From: an uncultured Sphingomonadaceae bacterium
GTDB lineage: Bacteria > Pseudomonadota > Alphaproteobacteria > Sphingomonadales > Sphingomonadaceae
Reading direction: 5' to 3'
NCBI GenBank assembly: GCA_947258815.1
Contig: CAMYJW010000018.1
Span: 1 to 58,323, forward strand
DNA length: 58,323 nt
The notes beneath the pieces were generated by a model. That model saw only the letters and a program-made list of their open reading frames with translations. It made no database searches and was not told the origin of the DNA. Numbering within the stretch: the stretch's first letter is position 1; every line of letters starts with the position of its first letter. Made by a program: the position numbers and the translations under genes. Shown one piece after another: positions 32,126 to 41,553 of this stretch.

Positions 32126-34699
32126 ATGGCGCCGGTCCGCACCACCTGCGCCTATTGCGGGGTCGGCTGCGGCATTGTCGCGACCGTGACCGACGATCGC
32201 GCCGTTGCCATCGCCGGAGACAAGAGCCACCCGGCCAACAATGGCGCGCTGTGTTCCAAAGGCACGCATCTTGGCGAGACTGTCGGTCTGGAAGGCCGCC
32301 TGCTGCATCCGATGATCGGTGACAGGCGCGCGAGCTGGGACGAAGCGCTGGATGAAGTCGCGGGAAGAATGCGCGATTGCATTGCCGAGCATGGGCCGGA
32401 CAGTGTTGCGCTGTATGTTTCGGGCCAGATTCTTACCGAAGACTATTACGTTGCCAACAAACTGACCAAAGGCTTCATCGGCACGGCCAATATCGATACC
32501 AACTCGCGCCTGTGCATGGCCAGCGCGGTTGCCGCGCACAATCGCGCATTTGGCGAGGATGTCGTCCCATGCACCTATCAGGATCTCGATTGCGCCGATC
32601 TGATCCTGCTGGTGGGATCCAACACCGCGTGGTGCCACCCGGTGATCTGGCAGCGGATTGAAAAAGCGCGCAAACGGCGCGGCACCCGGCTGGTGGTGAT
32701 CGATCCGCGCCGAACCGAAACGGCCGAGCAGGCCGATCTGCATATTGCCGTTGCGCCCGATGGCGATACCGCGCTGTTCAATGCGCTGTTGGCCGAAATG
32801 CAGCGGCGCGGGCAGACCGATGCGCAGTTCCTTTCGGACAGATGCACTGTCCCCGAAGGCTTCTGGGATGCGTTACCATGCGATCACGGGATTGAACCGG
32901 CGGCGTTTCAGCAGCTTGCCGATCTGGTTGCGGAACACCCGCGCACGATCACGTTGTTCAGCCAGGGCGCGAACCAGTCCGTCGGTGGCACCGATAAAGG
33001 CAACGCGATCATCAATCTGCACCTTGCGACCGGACGGATCAGCCGGCTGGGTGCGGGGCCGTTCAGCATTACCGGCCAGCCCAACGCAATGGGCGGGCGC
33101 GAAGTGGGTGGTCTGGCGAACATGCTGGCGTGCCATCTTGGCTTTTCCGATGAAGAACGCGCCGATGTCGCGCAGTTCTGGAACACGGATAACCTGTGCG
33201 CAGGGCCGGGCCTGAAGGCGGTCGACATGTTCCGGGCGATTCATGACGGGCGGATCAAATTCGTCTGGGTGATGGCGACCAACCCGGCAGTTTCTCTTCC
33301 CGACGCGGGGTTTGTGCGCGAGGCACTGGAACGCTGCCCGACTGTCGTATGCTCCGATATCATCGCCGACACCGATACCGCGCTGCTTTCCGATATCCGG
33401 CTGCCCGCGATGGGCTGGGGTGAGAAAGACGGCACCGTGACCAATTCCGATCGCCGCGTCAGCCGCCAGCGCGCGCTGTTCCCGCCGCCCGGTGAAGCGC
33501 GCGCGGATTGGGATATCATCAGCGACGTTGGCAGACGCATGGGTTTCACGCAGGCTTTTGCGTTCGATTCCGCCGCATCGGTTTTCCGCGAATATGCGGC
33601 GATGACGGCGCTTGCAGGCAAGCACGGAAAAGTGCTGGATCTGACCGCTTGCGCCGACATCGACGACGATGCGTTCGAGACGATGGAGCCATTCCTGTGG
33701 GGCGGGGATCACCCTCTGGCAGAACGTTTCCCGACGCCGGATGGCAAGGCGCGGCTGGTCAGCGTCAGCCCGCCAGTCGCGAAATCCGATTCGGTCTATC
33801 CGTTCCGGCTCAACACCGGGCGCTATCGCGATCAGTGGCACACGATGACCCGCACCGGGCTGTCTCCCGTGCTTTCGCAGCATCGCCGCGAACCGTTGCT
33901 AGAAGTCCACCCGAGCGACGCGGCCGAGCACGGATTGAGCGACGGAGGGCTTGCGCGGGTCACCACGATGCAGGGCGACGTGATCTATCGCGTCCAGTTC
34001 AGCGAAGGGCAGCGGCGCGGCGAACTGTTCGTGCCGATGCACTGGACCGATGCGATGGCGGGCGCGGGGCGCAGCAACCGGCTGCCCGATCAGGGGACCG
34101 ATCCGGTTTCCGGCCAGCCCGGCTTCAAGAACAGCGCCGCGGCTCTGGCTGCGGTTGAACCGGAATGGCGCGCGTTTCTGGTTACCGTGCAAACCCCGCA
34201 GATCGAAGGTCTGCTCTATTGGACACGCGCGCGGATCAAGGGTGGCTGGCTTTATGAGCTGGCCGGTGACGATACGATCAACGCCGATGTGCTGCTGCCC
34301 GATGGCGACAAGCTGGAAGCGGTGGACATTGCGCGCGGCATGCGGCGCATTGCGGTGCGCGGCGGCGATGGCAAGCTGGCGGCGGCGCTGTGCGTCACCC
34401 GCTCAGGCCAGTTGCCTTCGCGAGACTGGATTTCCGGCCAGCTTGCCAGCGATGAAGCGAGCGCGGTTGAGTTGCTGGCAGGGCGACCCAGCACGCCGCA
34501 GCCCGATCGCGGACCGATCGTGTGCGTCTGCCACGGCATTGGCGAATGGGAAATCGCGGCCGCCGCGCAAGCAGGCGCAGACACGGTGGAAGCGATTGGC
34601 GCCGCCAACTGTGCGGGAACCAATTGCGGAAGTTGCCGCCCGGCAATCGCGCGGATTATTGAACAGCAGGCCGCCTGCGCAAAGGAAGCCGCGGAATGA
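32126..34699 (+). CDS. nasA: Assimilatory nitrate reductase, catalytic subunit
   Basis: 857 residues. The N-terminal 4Fe-4S binding Cys are 8, 11, 15 and 43 (CAYCGVGCG and ALCSKG). The molybdopterin-dinucleotide domains follow, with motifs such as LCMASAVAAHNRAFGED and VGSNTAWCHPVIWQR. A BFD-like [2Fe-2S] domain closes the protein (CVCHGIGEWE and CAGTNCGSCRP, about residues 793-845). The last domain suggests electron entry from a flavoprotein or ferredoxin, since no NasC/NasB-type reductase gene is in the operon. It reduces nitrate to nitrite in the cytoplasm. It overlaps the next gene by four bases (ATGA). Confidence 0.93.
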   Translation: MAPVRTTCAYCGVGCGIVATVTDDRAVAIAGDKSHPANNGALCSKGTHLGETVGLEGRLLHPMIGDRRASWDEALDEVAGRMRDCIAEHGPDSVALYVSGQILTEDYYVANKLTKGFIGTANIDTNSRLCMASAVAAHNRAFGEDVVPCTYQDLDCADLILLVGSNTAWCHPVIWQRIEKARKRRGTRLVVIDPRRTETAEQADLHIAVAPDGDTALFNALLAEMQRRGQTDAQFLSDRCTVPEGFWDALPCDHGIEPAAFQQLADLVAEHPRTITLFSQGANQSVGGTDKGNAIINLHLATGRISRLGAGPFSITGQPNAMGGREVGGLANMLACHLGFSDEERADVAQFWNTDNLCAGPGLKAVDMFRAIHDGRIKFVWVMATNPAVSLPDAGFVREALERCPTVVCSDIIADTDTALLSDIRLPAMGWGEKDGTVTNSDRRVSRQRALFPPPGEARADWDIISDVGRRMGFTQAFAFDSAASVFREYAAMTALAGKHGKVLDLTACADIDDDAFETMEPFLWGGDHPLAERFPTPDGKARLVSVSPPVAKSDSVYPFRLNTGRYRDQWHTMTRTGLSPVLSQHRREPLLEVHPSDAAEHGLSDGGLARVTTMQGDVIYRVQFSEGQRRGELFVPMHWTDAMAGAGRSNRLPDQGTDPVSGQPGFKNSAAALAAVEPEWRAFLVTVQTPQIEGLLYWTRARIKGGWLYELAGDDTINADVLLPDGDKLEAVDIARGMRRIAVRGGDGKLAAALCVTRSGQLPSRDWISGQLASDEASAVELLAGRPSTPQPDRGPIVCVCHGIGEWEIAAAAQAGADTVEAIGAANCAGTNCGSCRPAIARIIEQQAACAKEAAE

Positions 34700-35487
34700 C
34701 AGACTTTCCACCCGGCATGGTCTGGCTGGTCGGGGCAGGCCCCGGTGATCCCGAGCTGTTGACGCGCAAGGCGGCGCGGCTGATCGAAACGGCGGATGTG
34801 GTGTTCCATGATGCGCTGGTCGGCCCCGGCGTGCTCGATCTGATCGGGCCGGACGCGCGCATTGTGCATGTCGGCAAACGCTCTGGCCGTCATTCGAAAG
34901 ACCAGGCCACGATTGACGCGCTGCTTGTTGAAGCAGCGCTTGAGGGAAACCGTGTGGTGCGGCTCAAAGGGGGCGATCCGGCGATTTTCGGGCGCGCAAC
35001 CGAAGAGATCGAAGCTTGCCGCGCGGCGGGCATTGCGGTGCGCATTTGCCCCGGTGTAACGGCTGCCAGCGCTGCTGCTGCGGGGCTGGGGGCATCGCTG
35101 ACCTTGCGCGGGCTGGCGCGCAAGCTGGTGTTCGTTACCGCACACGCCAAAGCCGGAGAGCCTCTGGATATTGACTGGCAATCGCTCAGCGATCCGCAGG
35201 CAACCGTTGCCGTTTATATGGGCAAGGCGGCAGCGGGCGATGTTTCGCGCCAGTTGATCGAAGCCGGTTTGCCGACCGAAACGCCGGTGGCGCTGGTTGA
35301 AAATGCCAGCCTTGAGAATGAGCGGCACTTCCATACCCGGCTCGATCTGTTGCCGCTGGCCGCGCGCACCGCGCTTGGCGATGGGCCCGCGCTGTTGCTG
35401 ATCGGTGCGGCGATTGGCTTTGCGCAGCTTGCCCAGCCCTTGCGGGCTTCCGAAGAGGCGCTTCCGGCCCGGCCGCAGGAGCCCTGA
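34696..35487 (+). CDS. cobA: Uroporphyrinogen-III C-methyltransferase (SUMT), for sirohaem
   Basis: 263 residues. The SAM-binding GAGPGDPELLT motif is near residue 13. Conserved parts include DVVFHDALV near 33, VRLKGGDPAIFGR near 89, and the PGVTAASAAAA segment near 120. It is a single-domain CobA/SUMT, not the fused CysG. It dimethylates uroporphyrinogen III to precorrin-2. Placement after nasA, with a four-base overlap, ties it to sirohaem supply for NirB. The oxidase and ferrochelatase steps must be encoded elsewhere. Confidence 0.92.
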   Translation: MTDFPPGMVWLVGAGPGDPELLTRKAARLIETADVVFHDALVGPGVLDLIGPDARIVHVGKRSGRHSKDQATIDALLVEAALEGNRVVRLKGGDPAIFGRATEEIEACRAAGIAVRICPGVTAASAAAAGLGASLTLRGLARKLVFVTAHAKAGEPLDIDWQSLSDPQATVAVYMGKAAAGDVSRQLIEAGLPTETPVALVENASLENERHFHTRLDLLPLAARTALGDGPALLLIGAAIGFAQLAQPLRASEEALPARPQEP

Positions 35488-35622
35488 ACGTGCCGCTTAA
35501 CGCAGCGCGGCTTTCACTGATGTATTAACCATTTTCGGCGCGGTTTCGTGTGCGGCATTGCGGCTATCAACCGATTGGCAACTCTCCTCCATTAAAGATG
35601 TTCGGTCATCGCGGAGGACAGG

Positions 35623-37338
35623 TTGAACAAGCGCCTGATATCAAGCCTGAAATACGTTCTGATCATCGCATATTTGCTGTGCGATTATCAGGCGGTATTC
35701 GCGCGCATAGGCAATCTCGGGTTAAGCGCGAGCCTGCTGATTTTCCTGGGGCTTTATCTGTTTCTCGCCGCCAGCCTGTTTCTGGCCGCAACAATCCGCA
35801 GCACGCCCCTGCGCGTTGGTCTGGCCGCTCTTTTCTGCGTCGGATCGGTTTTTCTCCAGACATATGAATGGGGTACGCGGCAGCCGCTAACATACAGTGC
35901 GTTTCTGACCATGATCGATGCGCGTGGCGATTTTGCCGATGCATTTTACCAATATGGTGATGTATTGGCAAAAACCGTGCCGATTGGGATTGCACTGTTC
36001 GTGGCGCTCGCCTTGCCGCCGCGCGGGCTGCGATTGCCCCGATGGCTTACGGTATCCGCACCGTTCACGGCAGTTTCGCTTGTCGCCGCTTTATTGTTCG
36101 TGCGGGGCGGTGAGGGCGCGTCGGCGCTGCCCGCGCCAATCGCGCCAACCGCATTTGCCGGACTTTACGCGGGAAGCTGGATGACTTCTGCGGCACGCGC
36201 GAAAGAACCGGTTGTCGTGCCGCGCGACGAGGTCCGTCTCGAACGGGACATTGTTCTGATCGTCGATGAAAGCGTGTCCGCGCAGTATCTTGATATCAAT
36301 CATCGCGACGGCGTGACGAGTGGCCTTGCTTCGCCGCCGCCGGGCGTTGCCGTCGTCAATTATGGCTATGCGGCGGCGATCCACAATTGCAGCGCCGGGG
36401 CCAATGCTTCGCTGCGCTTTGGCGGAACGCGGGAAAACTATCGCGACATGCTGGCAAGCGGTGTCAGCATCTGGGACTATGCGCGCCGCGCCGGAATGCG
36501 GACCGTCTATATCGATGCGCAGCGAACGGATGGATCGCTGCAGAACCTGATGAGCGCCGAAGAAACCGCCGGGATCGATGATTTTGTGCAGCTCGATGGC
36601 GTTTCGATCACCGATCGCGACATCGTTGTGGCTGACCGGCTGGTCGAGCTGATCAACAATGGCCGACCGGAGTTTATCTATGTCAACAAGGTCGGCGCGC
36701 ATTTTCCGGTTCATGATCGCTATCCTGATTCCGCGATCCGGTATCGCCCTTATCTTCCGCGCGGCCACCATGCGGATCAGGACGATACCGGCGATCGTGA
36801 AGGGTTTGCCGGCTTTGACGGTGAGGCCGAATCCTGGCGGCGCTATCGCAATTCCTATCGCAACACGCTGGTCTGGAATGTGGGTGAATTTTTCAGCCGG
36901 TTGCTTGCCGGGGCAGATATGTCACGCGCGACGCTTGTTTACACCAGCGATCACGGCCAGGATCTGCATGAAACCGGCAAGCCGGGCAACGGCACGCACT
37001 GTGGCACCCGCCCGGTTCAGGAAGAAGGCCTTGTGCCGCTTGTCGTGATTGACGGTGCCGCGCACGATGGAGCGCCCCCGGAAAGGGACTGGCAGCGCAA
37101 CCACGATGCCAACCGGAACCGCACCAGCAATTACAATATCTTTCCAACCCTGCTGCGGATGATGGGATATCGCCGCGATGCCGTCCACCAGCATTATGGC
37201 CCCTCGCTTCTGGAACGGACCGAGGATCCGCTGACATTCAATACCGAGTATTACGCACAGCTTGGCCGCGATCCGGTGTGGCGCAAGATTGATGTCACGC
37301 GCATCTCGGCACCCCCGATCGGCGATTACGCACCGTGA
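35623..37338 (+). CDS. Membrane sulfatase/phosphoethanolamine-transferase-like protein
   Basis: 571 residues: about four to five N-terminal membrane helices (about 8-28, 35-57, 65-82, 118-135 and 145-165), then a periplasmic alkaline-phosphatase-superfamily domain. The metal and nucleophile region is VLIVDESVSAQYLDIN near residue 210, and metal ligands recur in YTSDHGQDLHE and GTHCGTRPVQEE. Fit is best with EptA/Mcr-like or other sulfatase-fold transferases, but the usual Thr nucleophile after the first Asp is not clear (DESVS), so activity is uncertain. The TTG start has GGAGG ahead of it. It overlaps the next gene by one base. Confidence 0.78.
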   Translation: MNKRLISSLKYVLIIAYLLCDYQAVFARIGNLGLSASLLIFLGLYLFLAASLFLAATIRSTPLRVGLAALFCVGSVFLQTYEWGTRQPLTYSAFLTMIDARGDFADAFYQYGDVLAKTVPIGIALFVALALPPRGLRLPRWLTVSAPFTAVSLVAALLFVRGGEGASALPAPIAPTAFAGLYAGSWMTSAARAKEPVVVPRDEVRLERDIVLIVDESVSAQYLDINHRDGVTSGLASPPPGVAVVNYGYAAAIHNCSAGANASLRFGGTRENYRDMLASGVSIWDYARRAGMRTVYIDAQRTDGSLQNLMSAEETAGIDDFVQLDGVSITDRDIVVADRLVELINNGRPEFIYVNKVGAHFPVHDRYPDSAIRYRPYLPRGHHADQDDTGDREGFAGFDGEAESWRRYRNSYRNTLVWNVGEFFSRLLAGADMSRATLVYTSDHGQDLHETGKPGNGTHCGTRPVQEEGLVPLVVIDGAAHDGAPPERDWQRNHDANRNRTSNYNIFPTLLRMMGYRRDAVHQHYGPSLLERTEDPLTFNTEYYAQLGRDPVWRKIDVTRISAPPIGDYAP

Positions 37339-38198
37339 TGGCCCACCAGCCGACAGCCCAGCTGTTTTACAATCCCCGTTCGGGCGGGTTTTGCGGTCGC
37401 AAGCTTCGCGCGCTGGCCGATGCGATCAGGGCGGAAGGGGCCAGAGTTATTCTGACGCCCAGCGCTGACGGTGAACCGGTGCTCTCGGAAGAAGCCACGC
37501 ATGTCTGCATAGCGGGGGGCGACGGAACGATCCGCCATGTCGCGGCGATGCTGGCGCAGCGCAATGCGGCGCTTCCGGTTGCCATCTATCCGGCGGGCAC
37601 AATCAATCTGCTGGCCCGCGAAGGCGACAGTACGCGTGATCCGGCGCGCTTTGCCCGCATCCTCTTCCACGGCGGGTCTGTTCGGCCACATCACCCGGTA
37701 ACGTTGGGCCGTTCGATGTTCTTCGCCTGTGCCAGCGTGGGGCCAGACAGCAAAGCGGTTGCCGGCGTGTCGCCCGCATTGAAGAAAATGATCGGCAGAG
37801 CGGCCTATCTGGTTGCATTCGTTCATCAGCTTTGGACCTGGCGCAGGCCGCGGATACGCTTGCGCGCGGATGGCCGGACGATCACGTGTGAGGCTGTGTA
37901 CATCGCCAAGGGCCGGTTCTTCGCCGGGCCATGGAGCTTCGCCCCTGCGGCTAGTGTGTCGGACACGCGACTACATATCGTCGCGCTGTCCCGTGCACGG
38001 CGCAGAGATTACCTGCGCTTTGTCTGGTCGATGCTGAGCCGCCAGGATCCGGCCATGTTGGACGGAGTTTCGGGGTTCACATGTTCCGAACTGACGATCG
38101 AAAGCGATGTGCCGTTGCCCGTTCAGGCAGACGGAGACATCGTCGCTGCCTGTCCTGCACATCTGGCCGTCCACCCGACCCCGCTCAACATCCGCTGA
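37338..38198 (+). CDS. Diacylglycerol kinase family (lipid kinase-like) protein
   Basis: 286 residues of the DAGK/LCB5 catalytic fold. Signature parts are LFYNPRSGGF near the N-terminus, CIAGGDGTIRHVAAML (the GGDGT nucleotide motif, near residue 58) and YPAGTINLLARE, then the two-sheet C-terminal half (EAVYIAKGRFFAGPWSFAP). It is expected to phosphorylate a lipid or related amphiphile. Its start overlaps the sulfatase-like gene (ATG at 37338 inside TGATG), suggesting one operon for envelope lipid modification. The role is inferred. Confidence 0.82.
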   Translation: MAHQPTAQLFYNPRSGGFCGRKLRALADAIRAEGARVILTPSADGEPVLSEEATHVCIAGGDGTIRHVAAMLAQRNAALPVAIYPAGTINLLAREGDSTRDPARFARILFHGGSVRPHHPVTLGRSMFFACASVGPDSKAVAGVSPALKKMIGRAAYLVAFVHQLWTWRRPRIRLRADGRTITCEAVYIAKGRFFAGPWSFAPAASVSDTRLHIVALSRARRRDYLRFVWSMLSRQDPAMLDGVSGFTCSELTIESDVPLPVQADGDIVAACPAHLAVHPTPLNIR

Positions 38199-38253
38199 AA
38201 AGGGCGAACCCGCGCGCGCAAACGACCCGGCCAACCGACCCGGCCAGAGCCGA

Positions 38254-39561
38254 TCAAACCGGAATGTCTTCGGACAGAACTTCGGCCGGAACGGCTTTCT
38301 TCCTCGTGCCTTTGACGCCGCTGGCGCCGTGCTCCTTGCCGTCTGTCGCTTTCCAGACATGATCGCGCAGCACTGGATAGATATCCGATTCAAAGCGCGA
38401 TCCGGCGAAGACGCCGTAATGTCCGACGCCTTCCTGAAGATGGTTGGAGCGCAGTTCATCGGGAATGTTTGCGAAGACATCGTGCGCGGCTTCCGTCTGT
38501 CCGGGTGGGCACAAATGGTCTTTCGCGCCTTCCACGGTCAGCAGCGGCACGTTCATCACTTTGCCGAAATCGACCGGCTCGCCTTCGAATTCCATCTTGC
38601 CTTTGGCAATGTGCTGATCGAGGAACACCTTTTCGAGTGTGTCGATATAGAATTTCGCATCCATATCGAGGACGGCGTAATACTCGTCATAGAAGTTGCG
38701 GAATTTCTCCAGCGCTTCGTCGTCGCCATTGATCGAGTTTTTGAAGAACGAGGCATACTGCTTCACGTGCGGCATCGGGTTCAGCATGATGAAACCGGAA
38801 AGCTGCATAAAGCCGGGATAGACCTTGCGGCCCGAACCGGGATAGCCGGGCGGGACGGTGTGAATGTTGTTCTTGCGGAACGTATCGAGCGAAAAGCGAT
38901 TGGCCAGATTGCTCATCTCGCTGGGGCTGATCCGGGTATCGACCGGCCCGCCCATAAGCGTCAGACTGGCAGGCAGAAGATCGGGGCGGCGTTCTGCAAG
39001 AACGGCGGTTGCAACCATTGCTGCGGGCGCGGACTGGCAAATCGCGACGAGGTGCGTGCCCGGTCCCAGTTCTTCCATGAAAGCGATCAGGTGATTGACG
39101 TATCCGTCAAATCCGAAATCGCCTTCCTCCGCCGGAACCTGTCGGGCATCTTTCCAGTCGGTCACATAAGTATCGAAATCCTGCGTGAACGTGCGGATCG
39201 TGCCCTGGAACAGCGTGGCGAAGTGGCCGGAGAGTGCCGCTGCCAGCAGAACTTTTGGTTTTTCCACGCCCTGATCGACATTAAAATTGATCAGATCGCC
39301 AAACGGCATGTGCTTCACGATATGCTGATCGACCCGAACGTCGGTATCGGTTTCGTCAAGGTGCTCCCAGATCTGGAAATTCGGCTTGTCGTATGTCCTG
39401 ATCGTGCGAGACGGTAATTCATAGGCTGCGGCGAGCGCCCGCATCGCCAGAGTATCGCGAAACGGGTTGTTCTTGTCGCGCGCCAGACGGTTGCCCTGAT
39501 CCAGCATCCACGCCATGGGCTGCATGCTGCGGCGCAACGTTTCGTAAGCAAGATAGATCAA
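38254..39561 (-). CDS. phaZ: Intracellular polyhydroxyalkanoate depolymerase
   Basis: 435 residues with the PhaZ (PHB_depo) fold. The N-terminus MIYLAYETLRRSMQPM is highly typical of the family. The nucleophile motif CQSAP (ICQSAPA, about 174-180) holds the catalytic Cys175 of class I depolymerases. A C-terminal His segment VGHYGVFAG gives the base. It breaks stored PHB/PHA granules to hydroxyacids. It is downstream of the synthase on the same strand with a 153-base gap. Convergent with the lipid-kinase gene; the 55-base gap there contains only a GC-rich direct repeat. Confidence 0.93.
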   Translation of the reverse strand: MIYLAYETLRRSMQPMAWMLDQGNRLARDKNNPFRDTLAMRALAAAYELPSRTIRTYDKPNFQIWEHLDETDTDVRVDQHIVKHMPFGDLINFNVDQGVEKPKVLLAAALSGHFATLFQGTIRTFTQDFDTYVTDWKDARQVPAEEGDFGFDGYVNHLIAFMEELGPGTHLVAICQSAPAAMVATAVLAERRPDLLPASLTLMGGPVDTRISPSEMSNLANRFSLDTFRKNNIHTVPPGYPGSGRKVYPGFMQLSGFIMLNPMPHVKQYASFFKNSINGDDEALEKFRNFYDEYYAVLDMDAKFYIDTLEKVFLDQHIAKGKMEFEGEPVDFGKVMNVPLLTVEGAKDHLCPPGQTEAAHDVFANIPDELRSNHLQEGVGHYGVFAGSRFESDIYPVLRDHVWKATDGKEHGASGVKGTRKKAVPAEVLSEDIPV

Positions 39562-39714
39562 TCTGGTCCCCCTGGTGGCTCAGTCATAACGTACCAGGGT
39601 TAACATATCGCGCTGTTACGCTATCTGCCTGTAAACCCCGGGCTTTCTGTGAGCCTCTCCGATGTCAGTTAGACAGGCTAGAGCGGAATTGTCCACCTCG
39701 CAAGTGTTGGTGTG

Positions 39715-41370
39715 CTATTGCAACACATATTCACCCGGCGCATCGGCTAGTGGTGGGAACGCTTTTGAGCCAAGTGTCTTTGCGATAGGGACTTTTTTTC
39801 CGCTGCGCTGCGTCATCCATTTTCCCCAGCCCTGCCACCAGCTGCCGCGCTTGCGAGACGCGGTTTCCAGCCAGGAATCGGCACTTTCAGCGAATCCGGG
39901 GCCGGTAAAGTAATAGGCACGCGAGTTGCCCGGCGGATTGACGAGCGCCGCGATGTGACCACCGTTACTCAGTGCAAACGTGCTCTTTCCGCCCAGCAGT
40001 CGGCATGACTGATAGCATGCTTTCCAGGGCGTGAGATGGTCTGTCTCCGCGCCGACGACGAAGCTGTCACAAGTGATCCGGCCCAGATCGACGGGCTCGC
40101 CCAACACTTCGAGAGCGCCCGGTTCGACAAGCCTGTTCTCCTCGAACAGCCGCAGAAAATCTGCGTGGAGCGCGGCAGGAAGGTTGGTGCCATCCTTGTT
40201 CCAGGCAAGAATATCGAACGCGGGCGGCTCGTCGCCCATCAGGTAGTTGTTGACCCAGTAATTCCAGACCAGATCGTTGGGGCGCAGCCAGGTGAAGATC
40301 TTGTGCAGATCCTTGCCCGGCAAAATCCCTTGCGATTTTGACTGGGCCTTCGCCACGTCAAGCAGTGCCGGCAACCGAAATGCACCAAGCGCGGCGTCCA
40401 CTTTCCAGTTCAGCATCGTCACGCACAGGCTCAGCGTGTTGATCAGATCGCGCCCCTTCGCCGCCAGATATCCCGCAGCCAGCGCGGACACGATGCCCCC
40501 GGCGCAAAACCCGATAAGATTGATCTTCTTGCTGCCGGCAATCGCGGCGACCGCTTCGATCGCTTCCAGCGCGGCGCTGACGTATGCTTCCAGATCCCAG
40601 TCGCTGTGTTCCGCTGTCGGATTGCGCCAGCTGATCACGAAATGGTTGAGGCGGCTCGACCGGGCAAACTCTGCAAAGCTGCGCCCCGGCGCGAGATCGG
40701 TGAAGTAATACCGGCTGATCTGCGGGGGAATAAGCAACACCGGGATTTCATGCACGGTCCTGCCAACCGGCTGATACTGGATCAGCTCGAACATCTCCGT
40801 CTTGTGGACGACCTTACCCGGCGTGATTCCAAGCGTTTCGCCCACTTTCAGGGAGGTATCGTCAACCTGTTGCGGCAGGCCATCGTTGAAGATCCAGTCG
40901 TTGACGAACTTTCCGAAGCCCGTGGCAAGGCTGCTGCCGCCGGTGGCGAGCGCTTTCTTCATCGCCGCGGGATTGCCTGCCAGTGCATTCGTTGGTGAAA
41001 ACGCGCTGGTAACAATGCTGGCGGCCAGATTGGCCCGCGCCTTGTCGTCTGCCTCCAGATCGTCGGGAATCATCGCCTGCACCGCGTCCGTCATCGCCAG
41101 ATAGGCCTGGGCGATCCGCTTGTAGACGGGGTTCTCGCTCCACGCTTCGTCCTTGAAGCGCTGATCGTGGCTGTCAGGCGCGATCTGCGATGTGCCGACG
41201 AAAATATCGAACATGCTTTTCGAGAGTTCCACGTTTTTCTTGAGAAACGCGGCCATATAGACCGAACTGAAAAGCGTGGCGAAAGAGCCGGCGGGGCCGA
41301 ACAGTTCGGGCGCCAGCATTGCCGGTTTCGCACGATCTACCAGTTCGTCATCCCGATCCGATCCTGTCAT
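39715..41370 (-). CDS. phaC: Poly(3-hydroxyalkanoate) synthase, class I
   Basis: 551 residues. The lipase-like box GFCAGG holds the catalytic Cys (about residue 287), the general Asp is in WNKDGTNLPA, and the His is in SNGGHIAALVNPPG; the order and spacing are those of PHA synthases. YVSAALEAIEAV and SWRNPTAEHSDWDL are further landmarks. The ATG at 41370 with AAGGA five bases upstream is better than the 41412 start. It polymerises hydroxyacyl-CoA to PHA. Neighbouring MaoC hydratase at 43133 could supply R-3-hydroxyacyl-CoA. Confidence 0.94.
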   Translation of the reverse strand: MTGSDRDDELVDRAKPAMLAPELFGPAGSFATLFSSVYMAAFLKKNVELSKSMFDIFVGTSQIAPDSHDQRFKDEAWSENPVYKRIAQAYLAMTDAVQAMIPDDLEADDKARANLAASIVTSAFSPTNALAGNPAAMKKALATGGSSLATGFGKFVNDWIFNDGLPQQVDDTSLKVGETLGITPGKVVHKTEMFELIQYQPVGRTVHEIPVLLIPPQISRYYFTDLAPGRSFAEFARSSRLNHFVISWRNPTAEHSDWDLEAYVSAALEAIEAVAAIAGSKKINLIGFCAGGIVSALAAGYLAAKGRDLINTLSLCVTMLNWKVDAALGAFRLPALLDVAKAQSKSQGILPGKDLHKIFTWLRPNDLVWNYWVNNYLMGDEPPAFDILAWNKDGTNLPAALHADFLRLFEENRLVEPGALEVLGEPVDLGRITCDSFVVGAETDHLTPWKACYQSCRLLGGKSTFALSNGGHIAALVNPPGNSRAYYFTGPGFAESADSWLETASRKRGSWWQGWGKWMTQRSGKKVPIAKTLGSKAFPPLADAPGEYVLQ

Positions 41371-41553
41371 GGCATCCTTTCCGGCAGGCTTTTCGCGGTC
41401 GAGCCAACGCAAATGGAATCAGAATGTGCCCGCCGTCGATATTTCGCTCTTTTTAGGATTATAGCGGTTATTCGCGCCCGTTTCCATCAGTTTGGGGCGG
41501 GCTGGGCGCAACGAACGGCGGGCAGAACGGCGCAGCGTTCGCGCCGGGCTGTT

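Noticed and set aside
38224..38248. Direct repeat of GACCCGGCC between the lipid kinase and phaZ
   Set aside because: Short, imperfect and GC-rich, with no terminator-like T-run; likely chance.
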